Shown: positions 19,193 through 27,404 of the stretch, piece after piece
How the letters are laid out: every line of letters begins with the position of its first letter
Position numbering within the stretch: position 1 is the stretch's first letter
From: SHZI01 sp041396045
GTDB lineage: Bacteria; Pseudomonadota; Gammaproteobacteria; Steroidobacterales; GCA-2729495
Reading direction: 5' to 3'
Length of the DNA: 64,000 nt
Assembly: GCA_041396045.1 (NCBI GenBank)
Contig: JAWKZI010000004.1
Coordinates: 62,001-126,000, forward strand
Translations under genes and position numbers: made by a program
The notes under the pieces: model-generated
What the model saw: only the letters and a program-made list of their open reading frames with translations
The model's database searches: none
Told to the model about the DNA's origin: nothing

Positions 19193-19794
19193 CCTTTGGA
19201 GGCATCCGACGCGGACGGCATCAGTGGCATCGCGCGCACACCGTAATGCAAGCGCAGAGTTTTCACTTTGCCGTACCACGGGATACTGACGATGTAGAGA
19301 TTGTCGTATTCGGCATTGGCCAGGGCGGGGACATTCTTGCTGCCCTGGAATCTCGGAATCAGTTCCGGCAACACCGATGGCGAGGTCACGACCAGCACGA
19401 TATCGCCCTTGTAGTCCTTGAGGATGTGATTCGCCACACCACGCATGTTGCCGGTATCCACTTCCTGGATCGGCAAATTCAACTCCCGCGCCAGTGGCTG
19501 GGCAGTCTCCTTGAGGGCCCGTCCCGGACCGACCAGAATCGCATCCAGCCCCTGCACCACGTCGGCATCCCTGAGCACCCGCGATAGTTCTTCAGCGCGG
19601 ACCCGCCCGGCGGGACCAGTTCGGATCTTCGGCCATGCCGGACAGCAGATCAGCATTGCTGACCAGAATAACCGTGTGGTGGTCGATCAGGTCTGAAGGA
19701 AAAACGCCAGACCGAGGGCCAGCACCATGAAGTGCAGCAACAGCGCCTGCGCGCGCCGCTGCCGTCGCCGGCGTCGTCGGGGATCCATGGCCAT
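19189..19794 (-). CDS. Histidine-phosphatase-fold protein lacking catalytic residues; two compensating indels
   Basis: Starts MAMDPRRRRRRQRRAQ, a very basic N-terminus before one membrane helix (LLLHFMVLALGLAFFL), then a histidine-phosphatase-like domain. Family landmarks align but are changed: the strand expected to read LVRHAE reads ILVSNAD, and the second catalytic strand expected to read VGHSN reads VTSPSV, so both catalytic His and the RHG Arg are absent. The frame shifts within a T-run near 19690-19700 and shifts back near 19650-19660; the total length stays a multiple of three. GGAGGAG precedes the ATG. It follows the broken lipoprotein gene by 14 bases and converges with trmH, overlapping four bases. 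Confidence 0.6.
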
Positions 19795-19808
19795 GATGCA
19801 GCTCCTCC

Positions 19809-20092
19809 CTACGCCCGGCCAGGATCGTCGACCGTCTTGAATTCGGCCTTGCTGATCCAGAACCGACGCTTTCGGAACGCTGATCACCGCATCGGAAACC
19901 GGATCGATGAATTCAACCACGCCGTTGGACCGCCGCTTGATCTTCTTCTCCGTAATACACCCGGCTGGGAAGCCGGATCAGTCACCTGATAGTAGCTGGC
20001 CCAGCCCATGACGTGCGGCATCGAACAACCATTCAGTCAACAGTGGCGCCACAATCACCAGGCCGGCCAGCAGATAACGGAAAACTACGCAT
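19809..20092 (-). CDS. Small lipoprotein gene broken by four indels
   Basis: Reading through four single-base indels gives a plausible protein of about 93 residues: MRSFRYLLAGLVIVAPLL, a lipobox LLNGC, then PHVMGWASYYQVTDPASQPG, TEKKIKRRSNGVVEFIDP and KAEFKTVDDPGRA to a TAG. The breaks fall in the TTTT run after the third codon, just before the lipobox, at QPGV/ITEKK, and after KASV. No single frame carries it. I do not know the family. The TAG is followed by GGAGGAG and the start of the phosphatase-fold gene, so the two look like one operon. The gene may be intact in the real genome. Confidence 0.5.
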
Positions 20093-20151
20093 GATGGCCA
20101 AATCTCCCAGACTCACAAAAGAGCTAAACAAACCAAGGCTGGAAAGCCAGC

Positions 20152-20203
20152 TGGCGGAGAGGGAGATTCGAACCCCGAACCTTGCGGTTCAACGGTTTTC
20201 AAG
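20152..20203 (-). repeat. att site: duplicated 3' end of tRNA-Ser (far end of element)
   Basis: A 52-base copy of the last 56 bases of tRNA-Ser (29157-29212), from the anticodon loop through CCA, differing by four missing bases in G- and C-runs. Beyond position 20203 the match stops and the rest of the tRNA is not present. This is the layout left by site-specific integration into a tRNA 3' end. Confidence 0.85.
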
Positions 20204-20310
20204 GGGGCTTTCGCCTCCCTTGCGGCACCATTCGCAACCCACCGGGCCATAATAATTCAACAAGTTACAGCAACGCATTATTGCGTACTGGTGGCCAATT
20301 GTGTGCCGGT

Positions 20311-20330
20311 AGTCATCAAAAAGTCATCAG
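20311..20330 (+). repeat. Arm-type repeat, left end of element
   Basis: agtcatcaaaaagtcatcag, two tandem copies of an AGTCATCA unit. The identical 20 bases recur in the same orientation at 29088-29107, just inside the other end. They are probably integrase arm-binding sites. Confidence 0.65.
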
Positions 20331-20399
20331 TGACGGCCGGGCGGCGCCCTGGTAATCGTTTCACGTGGAGTCGTTCAGTACACCCGGCGATTGCAAATA

Positions 20400-20825
20400 T
20401 CAGGTGCGGCCGCTCGGTGTTGGCCTGGGCGGTGGGTCGAACTCACCGAACTCGTTTTTCTGCTTGGGCGTTGTTGCCAGACGCTGACGACTCGTTGGTG
20501 TGAGGCCCAGCTCGCTGGCACACAGTCGGAGTTGGGCGACCAGTGCAGGCAGGACTGGTGCGCCGAATTTACCGGCGGCCTGCACATCGGCAAATAGCAG
20601 TGTGTACGCGAGCAAGATCGCCGCATCGCCTTCAGTCAGCAGTTCGGATGGCGCGAGCACTTGAACCACCCTCCTCCACTCTTTTGCCGGCAGCTCCGGC
20701 AGCCAGTCCGGCGGCTCCAGCGTGGTCGGCGGCAGCATGGGCTCCTTGTCCTTTGCCCCGTGGCGGTGCGGTCTGAAGGTGCCCCGCATTTGCAGCACGT
20801 TGTCTGGTAGGCGGCGGCGGCTCAT
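20400..20825 (-). CDS. P27-family phage terminase small subunit
   Basis: A 141-residue protein. The N-terminal MSRRRLPDNVLQMRGTFRPHRHG is followed by the P27-type region: PPTTLEPPDWLPELPAKEWRRVV, LTEGDAAILLAYTLLFADV and LRLCASELGLTPTSRQRLA. This is the family's usual order (AKEEWRRL, D.. L..Y.., GLTPSSRSRL). The small terminase recognises phage DNA for packaging. No large terminase subunit is encoded nearby, so any packaging would need a helper phage enzyme. Last recognisable gene at the left end of the element. Confidence 0.8.
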   Translation of the reverse strand: MSRRRLPDNVLQMRGTFRPHRHGAKDKEPMLPPTTLEPPDWLPELPAKEWRRVVQVLAPSELLTEGDAAILLAYTLLFADVQAAGKFGAPVLPALVAQLRLCASELGLTPTSRQRLATTPKQKNEFGEFDPPPRPTPSGRT

Positions 20826-21008
20826 GTTCTAAAACTCCGAATTGGCCATGAAAAAATCTGGGCATCGATCTCGGTCGCGGTCAAACTCAGAAAAACGGCA
20901 ATGGGGCCTGTGCAACGCGAGCAGCCCTTTAATCGCGCAGGCGGCGAGAACTCACAGGTGGCCAGGATCAGCCCTCCCTTATGCGGACTTATGCGGGCAC
21001 GAGCCAAA

Positions 21009-21209
21009 TCAGCATTCCAAGCTTCCGGCCGAGCGCCGCCGCTTTCGAAGCGGCGCCTGCACCTTCGCAACGACGGGCGCGAAGCCAGCACCACGCACGA
21101 TGATGCGCGTGCCATCCTGAAGCCGCACAGTCTGCTCAAGATAGTTGCCCGCCGCGTCGCCATGAATCGACCGCGGGCTGTCGGGGTGTTGCGAACCTGG
21201 GGCACTCAC
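21009..21209 (-). CDS. Possible small basic protein, unknown
   Basis: A 66-residue frame starting MSAPGSQHPDSPRS, 17 bases after the capsid gene. It contains LEQTVRLQDGTRIIVRGAG, a plausible beta hairpin, and a basic C-terminus. Its position after the capsid protein suggests a small structural or accessory phage gene, but I recognise no family. The stretch 20826-21008 between it and the small terminase has no frame I can support. Confidence 0.3.
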   Translation of the reverse strand: MSAPGSQHPDSPRSIHGDAAGNYLEQTVRLQDGTRIIVRGAGFAPVVAKVQAPLRKRRRSAGSLEC

Positions 21210-21226
21210 CGACCGCTCTCCCTTCT

Positions 21227-22603
21227 CTAAGGACGAATTCCGATCAACCGCCCGAACGATGCGCCGTGTGCGAGCTGCACATCAGTTCGGAGGCTGGCGA
21301 GGAATCCGGTCTGATAGTTGCCGGCAAAGACTTCGGTGAGCACTTGAATCTGCAGGCCAGTACGAAGGCCGACCAACATGTCGGGGAAGTAGCCAGTAAA
21401 CGCCACGCTGCAGTCAGAACTGGTTCCTAGCGTTTGGTTCACTGGCACGGATGTGGTTGTCAGCCACGGCGGCATATTCGCATTGGTACCCGGCTCCAGG
21501 ATTGAGCCACCTTGCCAGGCGTTGCTCCTCAAGTAGTCGGGAGGAGCAAGCCAATGGCCATCGGTCGCCTGCATCCCGGCAAGGGCAGCGAGCGTTCGCG
21601 GGGCCATGATCCAGCCTGTTGGCAGTTCCGCATTGGCGTTATCCATCGCCAGGCGCAGAGCGACGAGCTTCGAGAAGTCCGCAATCGATGCCCCGTTGCC
21701 CGTGCCCATGGCAACTTCATTGACGCCGGTGGCGGTCATCAGGCCCTTGGGTTCCGGGGGTGTTCCCGATCCGACGAGCGCCGCCTGGTCCACCTTGATA
21801 GCCAGCGATCGAGCAAAGGCATTGGTCAAGGCGTCGCCCAAATTGAGGGAGTCCTCGATCAGCTCTTTCGAAGATTTCACCAACGACGTCAGGGTGCGCG
21901 CCGTCAGTTTCACTTCCGAGAATGTTGGATCGCTATCGGAAATGTTGCCGTTCTCCGAGTGCCAGCTAGCGACTGGATCGGTGTCTAAGCGAGCCAGGCT
22001 CAACGTCGCCGAGGTCATCGGGACGGTTGTTGCCCCAGCTCGAAATACCGCAGTTTTCGCTCGGAGGCGGTCGATAATCGCAGCGGCTAGCGGAGTCGGT
22101 ACGCTATATCCGCCTGCACTGAGCGTCCCTTCGGCCAGGGCCCGCCGCTCAACGTCGGTCTGTGGCCCGGCAATCAGGGCACGACAGAAACCGCCGAGTG
22201 TGAGGCCCCGCCATTCCGCCGGGTCGTAAGTGCCTGCCAGCACTTCGCGGAACGATTCATTGGAGCGCAGCGTGCGTACAGCATTGCCTTTGCCGTCGGT
22301 CCATTCCGACTCGAGCTGCTCAGTGGTGTTGCCCTGGCCCGGTAGACCGAGTGGTACCCGGTTGCCGTGTGCATCCACGATGTAGCGGTGTTGGATTTCG
22401 TCGAGCTCTGCCGTGCCGCGTTGGATCTTGTCGGTGCGGGCGATCTCTGTCTCCAGGCGTTCGAACTCCGCCCGTGCAGTGTCCCAGTCTCGTTCCTCGG
22501 CGGCGGTGATGTTTCGGTTGGCGTTCTTTGCGCGATCGTTAATGGCGCGCATGGTTTCGGCCGCAGTGCGAGCAGCCGCCCGCAGTTCGGTTAATGAAGG
22601 CAT
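21227..22603 (-). CDS. HK97-fold phage major capsid protein
   Basis: A 458-residue protein. Residues 1-100 are a coiled-coil, charge-rich region (AAARTAAETMRAINDRAKN, TARAEFERLETEIARTDKI) like the scaffold/delta domain of HK97-type capsid proteins. The capsid body follows: GGYSVPTPLAAAIIDRLRAK, VKSSKELIEDSLNLGDALTN, VDQAALVGSGTPPEPKGLM, TGWIMAPRTLAALAGMQ and the C-terminal DVQLAHGASFGRL. These are standard HK97 major-capsid landmarks. There is no prohead protease or portal next to it. I chose the ATG at 22603 since coding character begins with PSLTELRAAARTAAETM. Confidence 0.9.
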   Translation of the reverse strand: MPSLTELRAAARTAAETMRAINDRAKNANRNITAAEERDWDTARAEFERLETEIARTDKIQRGTAELDEIQHRYIVDAHGNRVPLGLPGQGNTTEQLESEWTDGKGNAVRTLRSNESFREVLAGTYDPAEWRGLTLGGFCRALIAGPQTDVERRALAEGTLSAGGYSVPTPLAAAIIDRLRAKTAVFRAGATTVPMTSATLSLARLDTDPVASWHSENGNISDSDPTFSEVKLTARTLTSLVKSSKELIEDSLNLGDALTNAFARSLAIKVDQAALVGSGTPPEPKGLMTATGVNEVAMGTGNGASIADFSKLVALRLAMDNANAELPTGWIMAPRTLAALAGMQATDGHWLAPPDYLRSNAWQGGSILEPGTNANMPPWLTTTSVPVNQTLGTSSDCSVAFTGYFPDMLVGLRTGLQIQVLTEVFAGNYQTGFLASLRTDVQLAHGASFGRLIGIRP

Positions 22604-22770
22604 GAGAAGTACTCCGTAGAGTAGTGGACCGTTCAACGGCCCTTAGTCATCGAGTCGACAGCAGCGCTGCTGTATCGATGTCCGCGCCAACTGCCGACTA
22701 TTTGCCGGTGCTCAACGCACGGGGCAAACTTAGACCACGGTCGACCGAATCACACGCCGCCAGCTCCGCG

Positions 22771-23019
22771 TCAATGTTTCGGCGGCTCATGTGCCACGCC
22801 AATCAATCCATCGGCCAGCCTGTGCAACATTCGGCGCACTTCGTCCGTGCTTGATAGGTTCGCGAAAAGCGCCAGGCTTGCACTCAGCAGACCGCCAGCA
22901 ACTTCTGCCGGCTTGCACTCTTGTCGAATCAGCCCGGCTGAAAGCTCTATCGCCGCGTCGTGGATGCGGCGAACTCGTTCCTCGGCTTCGTCGTTCGATT
23001 GTTCGGCTCGCGATGTCAT
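22771..23019 (-). CDS. Small helical protein of unknown function
   Basis: An 82-residue, largely helical protein (EAEERVRRIHDAAIELSAGL, VAGGLLSASLALFANLSS, RRMLHRLADGLIGVAHEPPK). No recognisable domain. It lies in the block of short unknown genes between primase and capsid on the minus strand of the element. An overlapping 30-codon frame beginning at 22790 is too short to support. Confidence 0.45.
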   Translation of the reverse strand: MTSRAEQSNDEAEERVRRIHDAAIELSAGLIRQECKPAEVAGGLLSASLALFANLSSTDEVRRMLHRLADGLIGVAHEPPKH

Positions 23020-23031
23020 TGTCAGTTCCTT

Positions 23032-23544
23032 TCAATCTGGATCGGTCCAGGTGCCAGCGCTCGGCGTCAGCCCTGGTGCGTAGGTCGCTCTGTATCGAAT
23101 CCTGACCGGCGGCTGTGGGATGTAGGAACCCGGGCGCGAGTACTTCCACAAGCTGAACTCGCCGGGCCTTTTGGTTGGCGCCACGCGCCAGGTCGCGGTT
23201 GCATTGAGTCCCCAATCGCGAATTTCGGCGACTTCCCAAACCGACAGGTGTCGCCCACGTGCCGGGACTTTTTCCAGCAAGACTGGCAGCAACTTCGGTG
23301 GGCGCTGGTCGGCCAGGGCTTGCAGGCTCAGGCCGTTCTTTTTGGTGGGCGGCCGTGGCGGCGGCTCAGGGTGTTCCGCCAGCCAGGCAACTAGGCCGGC
23401 TTCATCCACGAGGAATCGATGGCCGGCGTATCCGACAACCCCGCCCGCCACCATCCCGTTCGTACGGCCCCGGTGAACCCAGCGCTTCACCACGCTGCTA
23501 TCCAGCTCAGGGTGTCGCAGCAGGAACTCCCTCACCGATATCAA
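23032..23544 (-). CDS. Unknown element protein with N-terminal HTH-like region
   Basis: A 170-residue protein starting MISVREFLLRHPELDSSVV. The first 50 residues (LLRHPELDSSVVKRWVHRGR, then a short beta hairpin GHRFLVDEAGLVAWLAEH) resemble a MerR/excisionase-type helix-turn-helix with wing. The middle is Pro-rich, and the C-terminus (WEVAEIRDWGLNATATWRVA...) is not recognised. It may act as a regulator of the element. Its start overlaps the stop of the next upstream gene by four bases (ATGA type). Confidence 0.45.
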   Translation of the reverse strand: MISVREFLLRHPELDSSVVKRWVHRGRTNGMVAGGVVGYAGHRFLVDEAGLVAWLAEHPEPPPRPPTKKNGLSLQALADQRPPKLLPVLLEKVPARGRHLSVWEVAEIRDWGLNATATWRVAPTKRPGEFSLWKYSRPGSYIPQPPVRIRYRATYAPGLTPSAGTWTDPD

Positions 23545-23906
23545 TTTGCCGCAGTCCCAGGCCCGTCGTAGGCCGCCGATTCGATGGCGTCCTGCATGGC
23601 TTGTTCCACTGTCGTCGGCGCATTACCAATTCTGGCAACCATCATCTTCGTCAGGATTTTCAAACCGCTCGCCAGGGCCAGAATGTGCTCGGCGTCGAGG
23701 GGCTCGCTCGCGGCAGCGTCCAGGGACAGCGAAAGGCCATGGATGGCCCAGAGCAATTCCTCAGACGGGACTGGCTCTTTGCCTACGCTCAAGCCTGAGC
23801 TCACGATGCAGGCATCAAACTCCCGCACAAGGGGCGCGGGCCCCATCAATCGGTCTATCAACAGTTCACGCGGTGCTGCGCTGGTTCCATTGGTTGTCTT
23901 TGACAT
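23541..23906 (-). CDS. Unknown element protein
   Basis: A 121-residue protein starting MSKTTNGTSAAPRELLIDRL. Mostly helical, with IHGLSLSLDAAASEPLDAEHI and LASGLKILTKMMVARIGNA. No family recognised. I placed the start at the ATG at 23906, with GAGAG upstream; the frame is open further upstream but there it overlaps the HTH-like gene. Overlaps at both ends show tight packing with its neighbours. Confidence 0.45.
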   Translation of the reverse strand: MSKTTNGTSAAPRELLIDRLMGPAPLVREFDACIVSSGLSVGKEPVPSEELLWAIHGLSLSLDAAASEPLDAEHILALASGLKILTKMMVARIGNAPTTVEQAMQDAIESAAYDGPGTAAN

Positions 23907-24201
23907 GGGTGCTCTCCTCGGTAGGTTTTCGCATAAAGGCCCAGTGCGGGCCGGGATTTGGATCAAAGCTGTCACGAGCCAGGTCGCTGGCAGCCAGGAG
24001 CATTCGCACGGCACCCGCGCTCAAGCGGAATGCCTGCGCGATGTCGTACGCCGTCAATCCGGCGGCAGCCAGGCGCTGCGCCTCGCGGGCAAGTACTGCA
24101 GGATCGTCCGGGCGGTGTAGATCCTCACGAAATGGGTGGCCGTCTATGGTCATCGAAATGCACGAGCTCATGGGATTCCCAGTCGCACCTATGACAAGCA
24201 T
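23866..24201 (-). CDS. Unknown element protein with HTH-like motif
   Basis: About 111 residues, starting MLVIGATGNPMSSCISMTID. A central segment AAAGLTAYDIAQAFRLSAGA followed by VRMLLAASDL has the spacing of a helix-turn-helix, suggesting DNA binding. I prefer the ATG at 24201 over the one at 24216, because AGGAG then sits seven bases upstream; that AGGAG lies in the right arm of an inverted repeat (see 24208-24261). Overlaps the next gene by about 40 bases. Confidence 0.4.
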   Translation of the reverse strand: MLVIGATGNPMSSCISMTIDGHPFREDLHRPDDPAVLAREAQRLAAAGLTAYDIAQAFRLSAGAVRMLLAASDLARDSFDPNPGPHWAFMRKPTEESTHVKDNQWNQRSTA

Positions 24202-24207
24202 GTCAGG

Positions 24208-24261
24208 CTCCTGCATTTAGGACGTACGCGCACGCGCACACATACGTATGAAATGCAGGAG
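24208..24261 (-). promoter_or_regulatory. Hairpin that could hide a ribosome-binding site
   Basis: Perfect 11-base inverted arms, ctcctgcattt at 24208-24218 and aaatgcaggag at 24251-24261, with further inner pairing of the ACGTA/TACGT type. In the minus-strand transcript the 3' arm contains AGGAG, the likely Shine-Dalgarno of the gene starting at 24201. It lies between the primase and that gene. Confidence 0.4.
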
Positions 24262-24274
24262 GTTGTCATGGTTG

Positions 24275-25692
24275 TCATTCCTGCCACGCGTCACCGGGTT
24301 TAGCGGCGATACCCTTCCAAAATCGGCCACGGCCATCCCGACCCTGAGTGAAGCCGGCCGACTCCATGCGGTCGGTGAACTCAGCCTGCCGCCCGATCGG
24401 TTCCCGAGCGCTCTCGGCGTACCGCTTCCAGCTCGCAAACAACTTCGCGGGCGGATCCCACTTGTCGGCTTGCCACGCTCGCAGCTTTCATCCAGCCAGG
24501 CGCCGAATGTGTCCTGCACTCCGAAATAGCTGGCGGTTGCCTCGCGGACGCGGCTCGGCGGTGCCAAGCCACGAGACTGGTAGTCGAGACAGCCAGCCAA
24601 AGCCCAATTGAGAATCCCGGGCCACTCCTGCCGCAACTTCTCAGCAAGGTCTGGGTCACGACGTTCCGGCGGAATCGTCACCGTGAACGGGATGAGGAGC
24701 AGTCGGGCGCGCATCGCCTCGTCTACTGACCGCAAACGTGGCCGGTGATTACCGGTGACGAACAGCTTGAAGGTCGGCTGAAACTCGAAAAAGTCACCAC
24801 GCATGAACCGGGCGGATATCTTGTCGCCGCCGGTGAGCGCTTTGATGCGGGACGCATTCCACTGGCGCCCCTCTTCCGTCTCGCTGGCGATTACCAATCG
24901 GGCCCCCGCCAGGCCAGCCAAGTCCGTTGGGTGCCGTTCGCCACGCGTCTCTGTAAATGTTTCCATCGGCGCCGTCTGGGCGTAGTCGCCGAGCATCCCC
25001 GCGATCACGGTGGTGAGTACTCCCTTGCCGTTGCGGCCGTTGCCGTACCCGACTGCCAGCATGTGCTCTCGAATGGATCCGGTAAGTGTCAGGCCGAAAA
25101 ACCGCTGCAGAAACGCAACGAATTCATCGTCGCCATCGGTGATCACGCGTAGGAATTCAATGAACTTCGGGCACTCGCCTGCCGGTGTCACAGCCGTCTG
25201 TTTGGTATGTAGCTGGGTGGGGTCGCTCGGTGTCAGGCTGCCGGTGCGCAGATTAATCACCCCGCCCGGTGTGCACAGCACCCAGGGGTCAGCGTCCCAC
25301 TGGTCCGAAGTCGTCGCCCAGGCACGTTCCGACTGGCATAGACGCTCGACGGCCGCCACTGTCTGGGCACTCCGCAGTCGCTTACGGGTCGGCTCGTCGG
25401 GCGCGTCATTCCTCGATCGCGTCCGTAGGAAGGCGCGAATGTCGGCGAAGATGGCTGCCGTACTATCGTAGCGCCACCGCGAGCCGTCCCACTTCAGCCA
25501 CTTGTTCCGGTCGTGCACGCGTCGATAGCCCCCATAGGTGCGGACGAACCAACGGGCCAGGCCATCCTCTGTCAAATCACCGTCTGCCTGCTCCGCAGCT
25601 TCTGCCAGCGCTTGATTATTTCGCCCATGGCCGGGGTGCTGGTCTGTCGGTACCACGCGGAAAGGGCCGGACATTGGTGCCTCTGGGCTCAC
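24275..25692 (-). CDS. P4-family phage/plasmid primase-helicase, one frameshift near 24458
   Basis: About 472 residues after repair. It has a D5_N-like region (WDADPWVLCTPGGVINLRTG), then an SF3-type helicase: Walker A GYGNGRNGKGVLTTVIAG, Walker B ARLVIASETEEG, the motif-C region FFEFQPTFKLFVTGNHRP, and PWGILNW-like WPGILNWALAGC. It would unwind and possibly prime DNA for autonomous replication of the element. After SCERGK (about 24458) the frame shifts by one base; the other frame continues DKWDPPAKLFASWKRYAES to a TGA at 24275. The start is the GTG at 25692 or the ATG at 25674; the GTG overlaps the stop of the upstream Toprim gene. Confidence 0.85.
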
Positions 25693-26573
25693 ACCAGCGC
25701 CCCGAGCTGCTCAGCGAGCTCCGCCGCCAATGCCGCCTCGGCGCTCACGACCTCATCACGAATGGATTCGTCGATACGTGCCCGAATGGCGTCTGCCAGG
25801 ATACTCGCCAAAATGTCCGGCGGCAGCGCTTCCACCTGCCAGGTTTCGCAACCTTCGAAACGGCGCCGGTCGGTTGGTTTGGGTGGTGCGGACGGCAGAC
25901 GATGCGAGTGAGCCTGATCAACTGTCACGGCAAGGCGTACAAATTCAATCGGAAACTTCAGGCCGGCGGCGCCAGAAATGAATGCGTTCACGTCAGCGGC
26001 CAGCGACTCAAACACATGAATACCGGAAGGATCATGGTCGCCGATGTGCAGAACAATGGTCGGGAATTCCCCCAAGGCCATCGCTTGCGCGTGCTTGACG
26101 GTAACGCTATCGAAGCCCCCCGATGAGATCACCGGAATACTGTAGGGCCGCCCCACCCGTTCCAACTGCGGCACCATGCCGCCAGCTTCGCACCAGATCA
26201 CCAGGCGCCGCGTCTGCCCGGCCTGGCGGTCAAGCTGCACCCCACGAGAGAAGGCGGCAAGGTAGTCAAGTACGTCCTGCCGATCGCGAAAGACATCGCC
26301 ACCCTTCACGGCCGCTCCGTCGTCACGGATAGCGGCAAACGGCACCAGGCCAGCGCGGCGCGCCTTGTTCAGCGTCTCGCCCAGGCGTTTGTAATCCCGC
26401 TCCGTTTTCCCCAGCAGTCCAGTGCCGACGAGGCGGTAGAAAATCTGCCTCAGTGTCAGCGGCAGATGGTCGTGATACTCGGCCAGGACGGTCTTGGCGG
26501 CCCCTACCAGCGCCGCCGTGTCACGTCTGGGCGACCATTGAATGAATCCGCGTGGTCGGGTTAAGGCGCTCAT
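25689..26573 (-). CDS. Spo11/TopoVI-A-like Toprim protein
   Basis: A 294-residue protein. The N-terminal half has LPLTLRQIFYRLVGTGLLGK and ETLNKARRAGLVPFAAIRDD, the winged-helix element with a Y-R-L motif known from phage and plasmid proteins related to topoisomerase VI subunit A. The C-terminal half contains a Toprim-like fold: IPVISSGGFDSVTVKHAQAM and LHIGDHDPSGIHVFESLAAD, where GDHDPSG is the metal-binding Asp-x-Asp strand. Whether Tyr in FYRLVG acts as nucleophile is unknown. It sits directly upstream of the primase with a four-base overlap, suggesting a role in replication or DNA processing of the element. Confidence 0.72.
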   Translation of the reverse strand: MSALTRPRGFIQWSPRRDTAALVGAAKTVLAEYHDHLPLTLRQIFYRLVGTGLLGKTERDYKRLGETLNKARRAGLVPFAAIRDDGAAVKGGDVFRDRQDVLDYLAAFSRGVQLDRQAGQTRRLVIWCEAGGMVPQLERVGRPYSIPVISSGGFDSVTVKHAQAMALGEFPTIVLHIGDHDPSGIHVFESLAADVNAFISGAAGLKFPIEFVRLAVTVDQAHSHRLPSAPPKPTDRRRFEGCETWQVEALPPDILASILADAIRARIDESIRDEVVSAEAALAAELAEQLGALV

Positions 26574-26578
26574 CGCTG

Positions 26579-26863
26579 CTACTGCTCCCGACCGAAACGG
26601 CGGCGGGCCCAGGAAATGAACTGCCGCGGCGAAACCAGCAGCCGCGCCCGGTGTTGATCGGGATGGGCTCGCAGCTCGATGACGGCCCCGATCGCCAGAA
26701 GGCCGTTTTTCTCTCGCGCCCGGAGCAACCAGCGCAACGCCGCTTCACTCGCAACAATGTTCGGGAACTTCCGGGCGAACTCCGCAACTGACAACAGCTC
26801 GGTCGGATCGACCAGTTCAGCGTTCACCGCTTCCGGCAGGCGGTCGAGGGGTCGGGAGTGCAT
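26579..26863 (-). CDS. Small DNA-binding protein (excisionase/AlpA-like position)
   Basis: A 94-residue protein. LLSVAEFARKFPNIVASEAA followed by LRWLLRAREKNGL fits a helix-turn-helix, and LLVSPRQFISWARRRFG a wing plus final helix. Proteins of this type sit between integrase and primase in P4-like and PICI-like elements, where AlpA or Xis regulates excision. That role is inferred from position and fold. It is six bases upstream of the Toprim gene. Confidence 0.5.
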   Translation of the reverse strand: MHSRPLDRLPEAVNAELVDPTELLSVAEFARKFPNIVASEAALRWLLRAREKNGLLAIGAVIELRAHPDQHRARLLVSPRQFISWARRRFGREQ

Positions 26864-26957
26864 GGCGGGAAATCCTCATCCGTTGAATTCGGAGTGAGTC
26901 TTTCAGACTTGCTTACACAGTAGAGGGACAGAATCGTCCCCAGTAGCAGATACCCGG

Positions 26958-27404
26958 CTAGAACTGGCGCACTGGCCTGAATAGCCGAAGTTCGGCCAGC
27001 ATACGTCCCGGCTCTCCGCGCTTGCTAAACGCCTCGGCGATGGTCAGGTGCCGGCGCCAAGCCTTCGTCGTCGGAGCCATCAGGCCGTACCCCCGCCAGT
27101 GAAGCTCCTGATCGGCCGCCAGCGCTTTTAAGATTGCCGCCGCCGTCCCCGATGGTACTGGCCGGCCACGGTCGTCGAATACCCGCAGACCGTAGGCATC
27201 GAGTACCGCAATCACAGCCATAGCCAGTTGCGCGGCCTCGAGGACCGCTGCCGTCTCGCCGTCGTTACCTCTGGGCCCGGCGAGTGCCGCATCAATGCCC
27301 GCGATGACACCGGCGAAGTTTTCCGGCGCAATCTTGGGCCAGGCATTGTGCCACGGGAATAGCAGGTTGCTGGACGAGGGTCGGCGCCCAGCGACCGCCG
27401 ACAC
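26958..27404 (-). CDS. Unknown element protein, probably 3' part of a frameshifted longer gene
   Basis: The frame from a GTG at 27404 reads SAVAGRRPSSSNLLFPWHN and AWPKIAPENFAGVIAGIDAA to LRLFRPVRQF. Directly upstream, in another frame (about 27405-27610), lies coding-looking sequence: GHALARLRDALAAALAGDEA, RRSFRDELPEDPSGG and LSTELSLAVLLAC. The two may be one protein of more than 200 residues joined across an indel near 27400. No family recognised. Confidence 0.4.
   Translation of the reverse strand: MSAVAGRRPSSSNLLFPWHNAWPKIAPENFAGVIAGIDAALAGPRGNDGETAAVLEAAQLAMAVIAVLDAYGLRVFDDRGRPVPSGTAAAILKALAADQELHWRGYGLMAPTTKAWRRHLTIAEAFSKRGEPGRMLAELRLFRPVRQF

Noticed and set aside
20152..20260. Second tRNA-Ser gene at the left att site
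   Set aside because: Only the 3' part matches; the 5' half is replaced by an unrelated stem (caagggggc/gcctcccttg) that cannot form the D-arm and acceptor.
25689..26573. Wadjet (JetABCD) defence system from the JetD-like Toprim
   Set aside because: No SMC-like JetC or MukEF-like JetAB genes are present; the neighbour is a phage primase.
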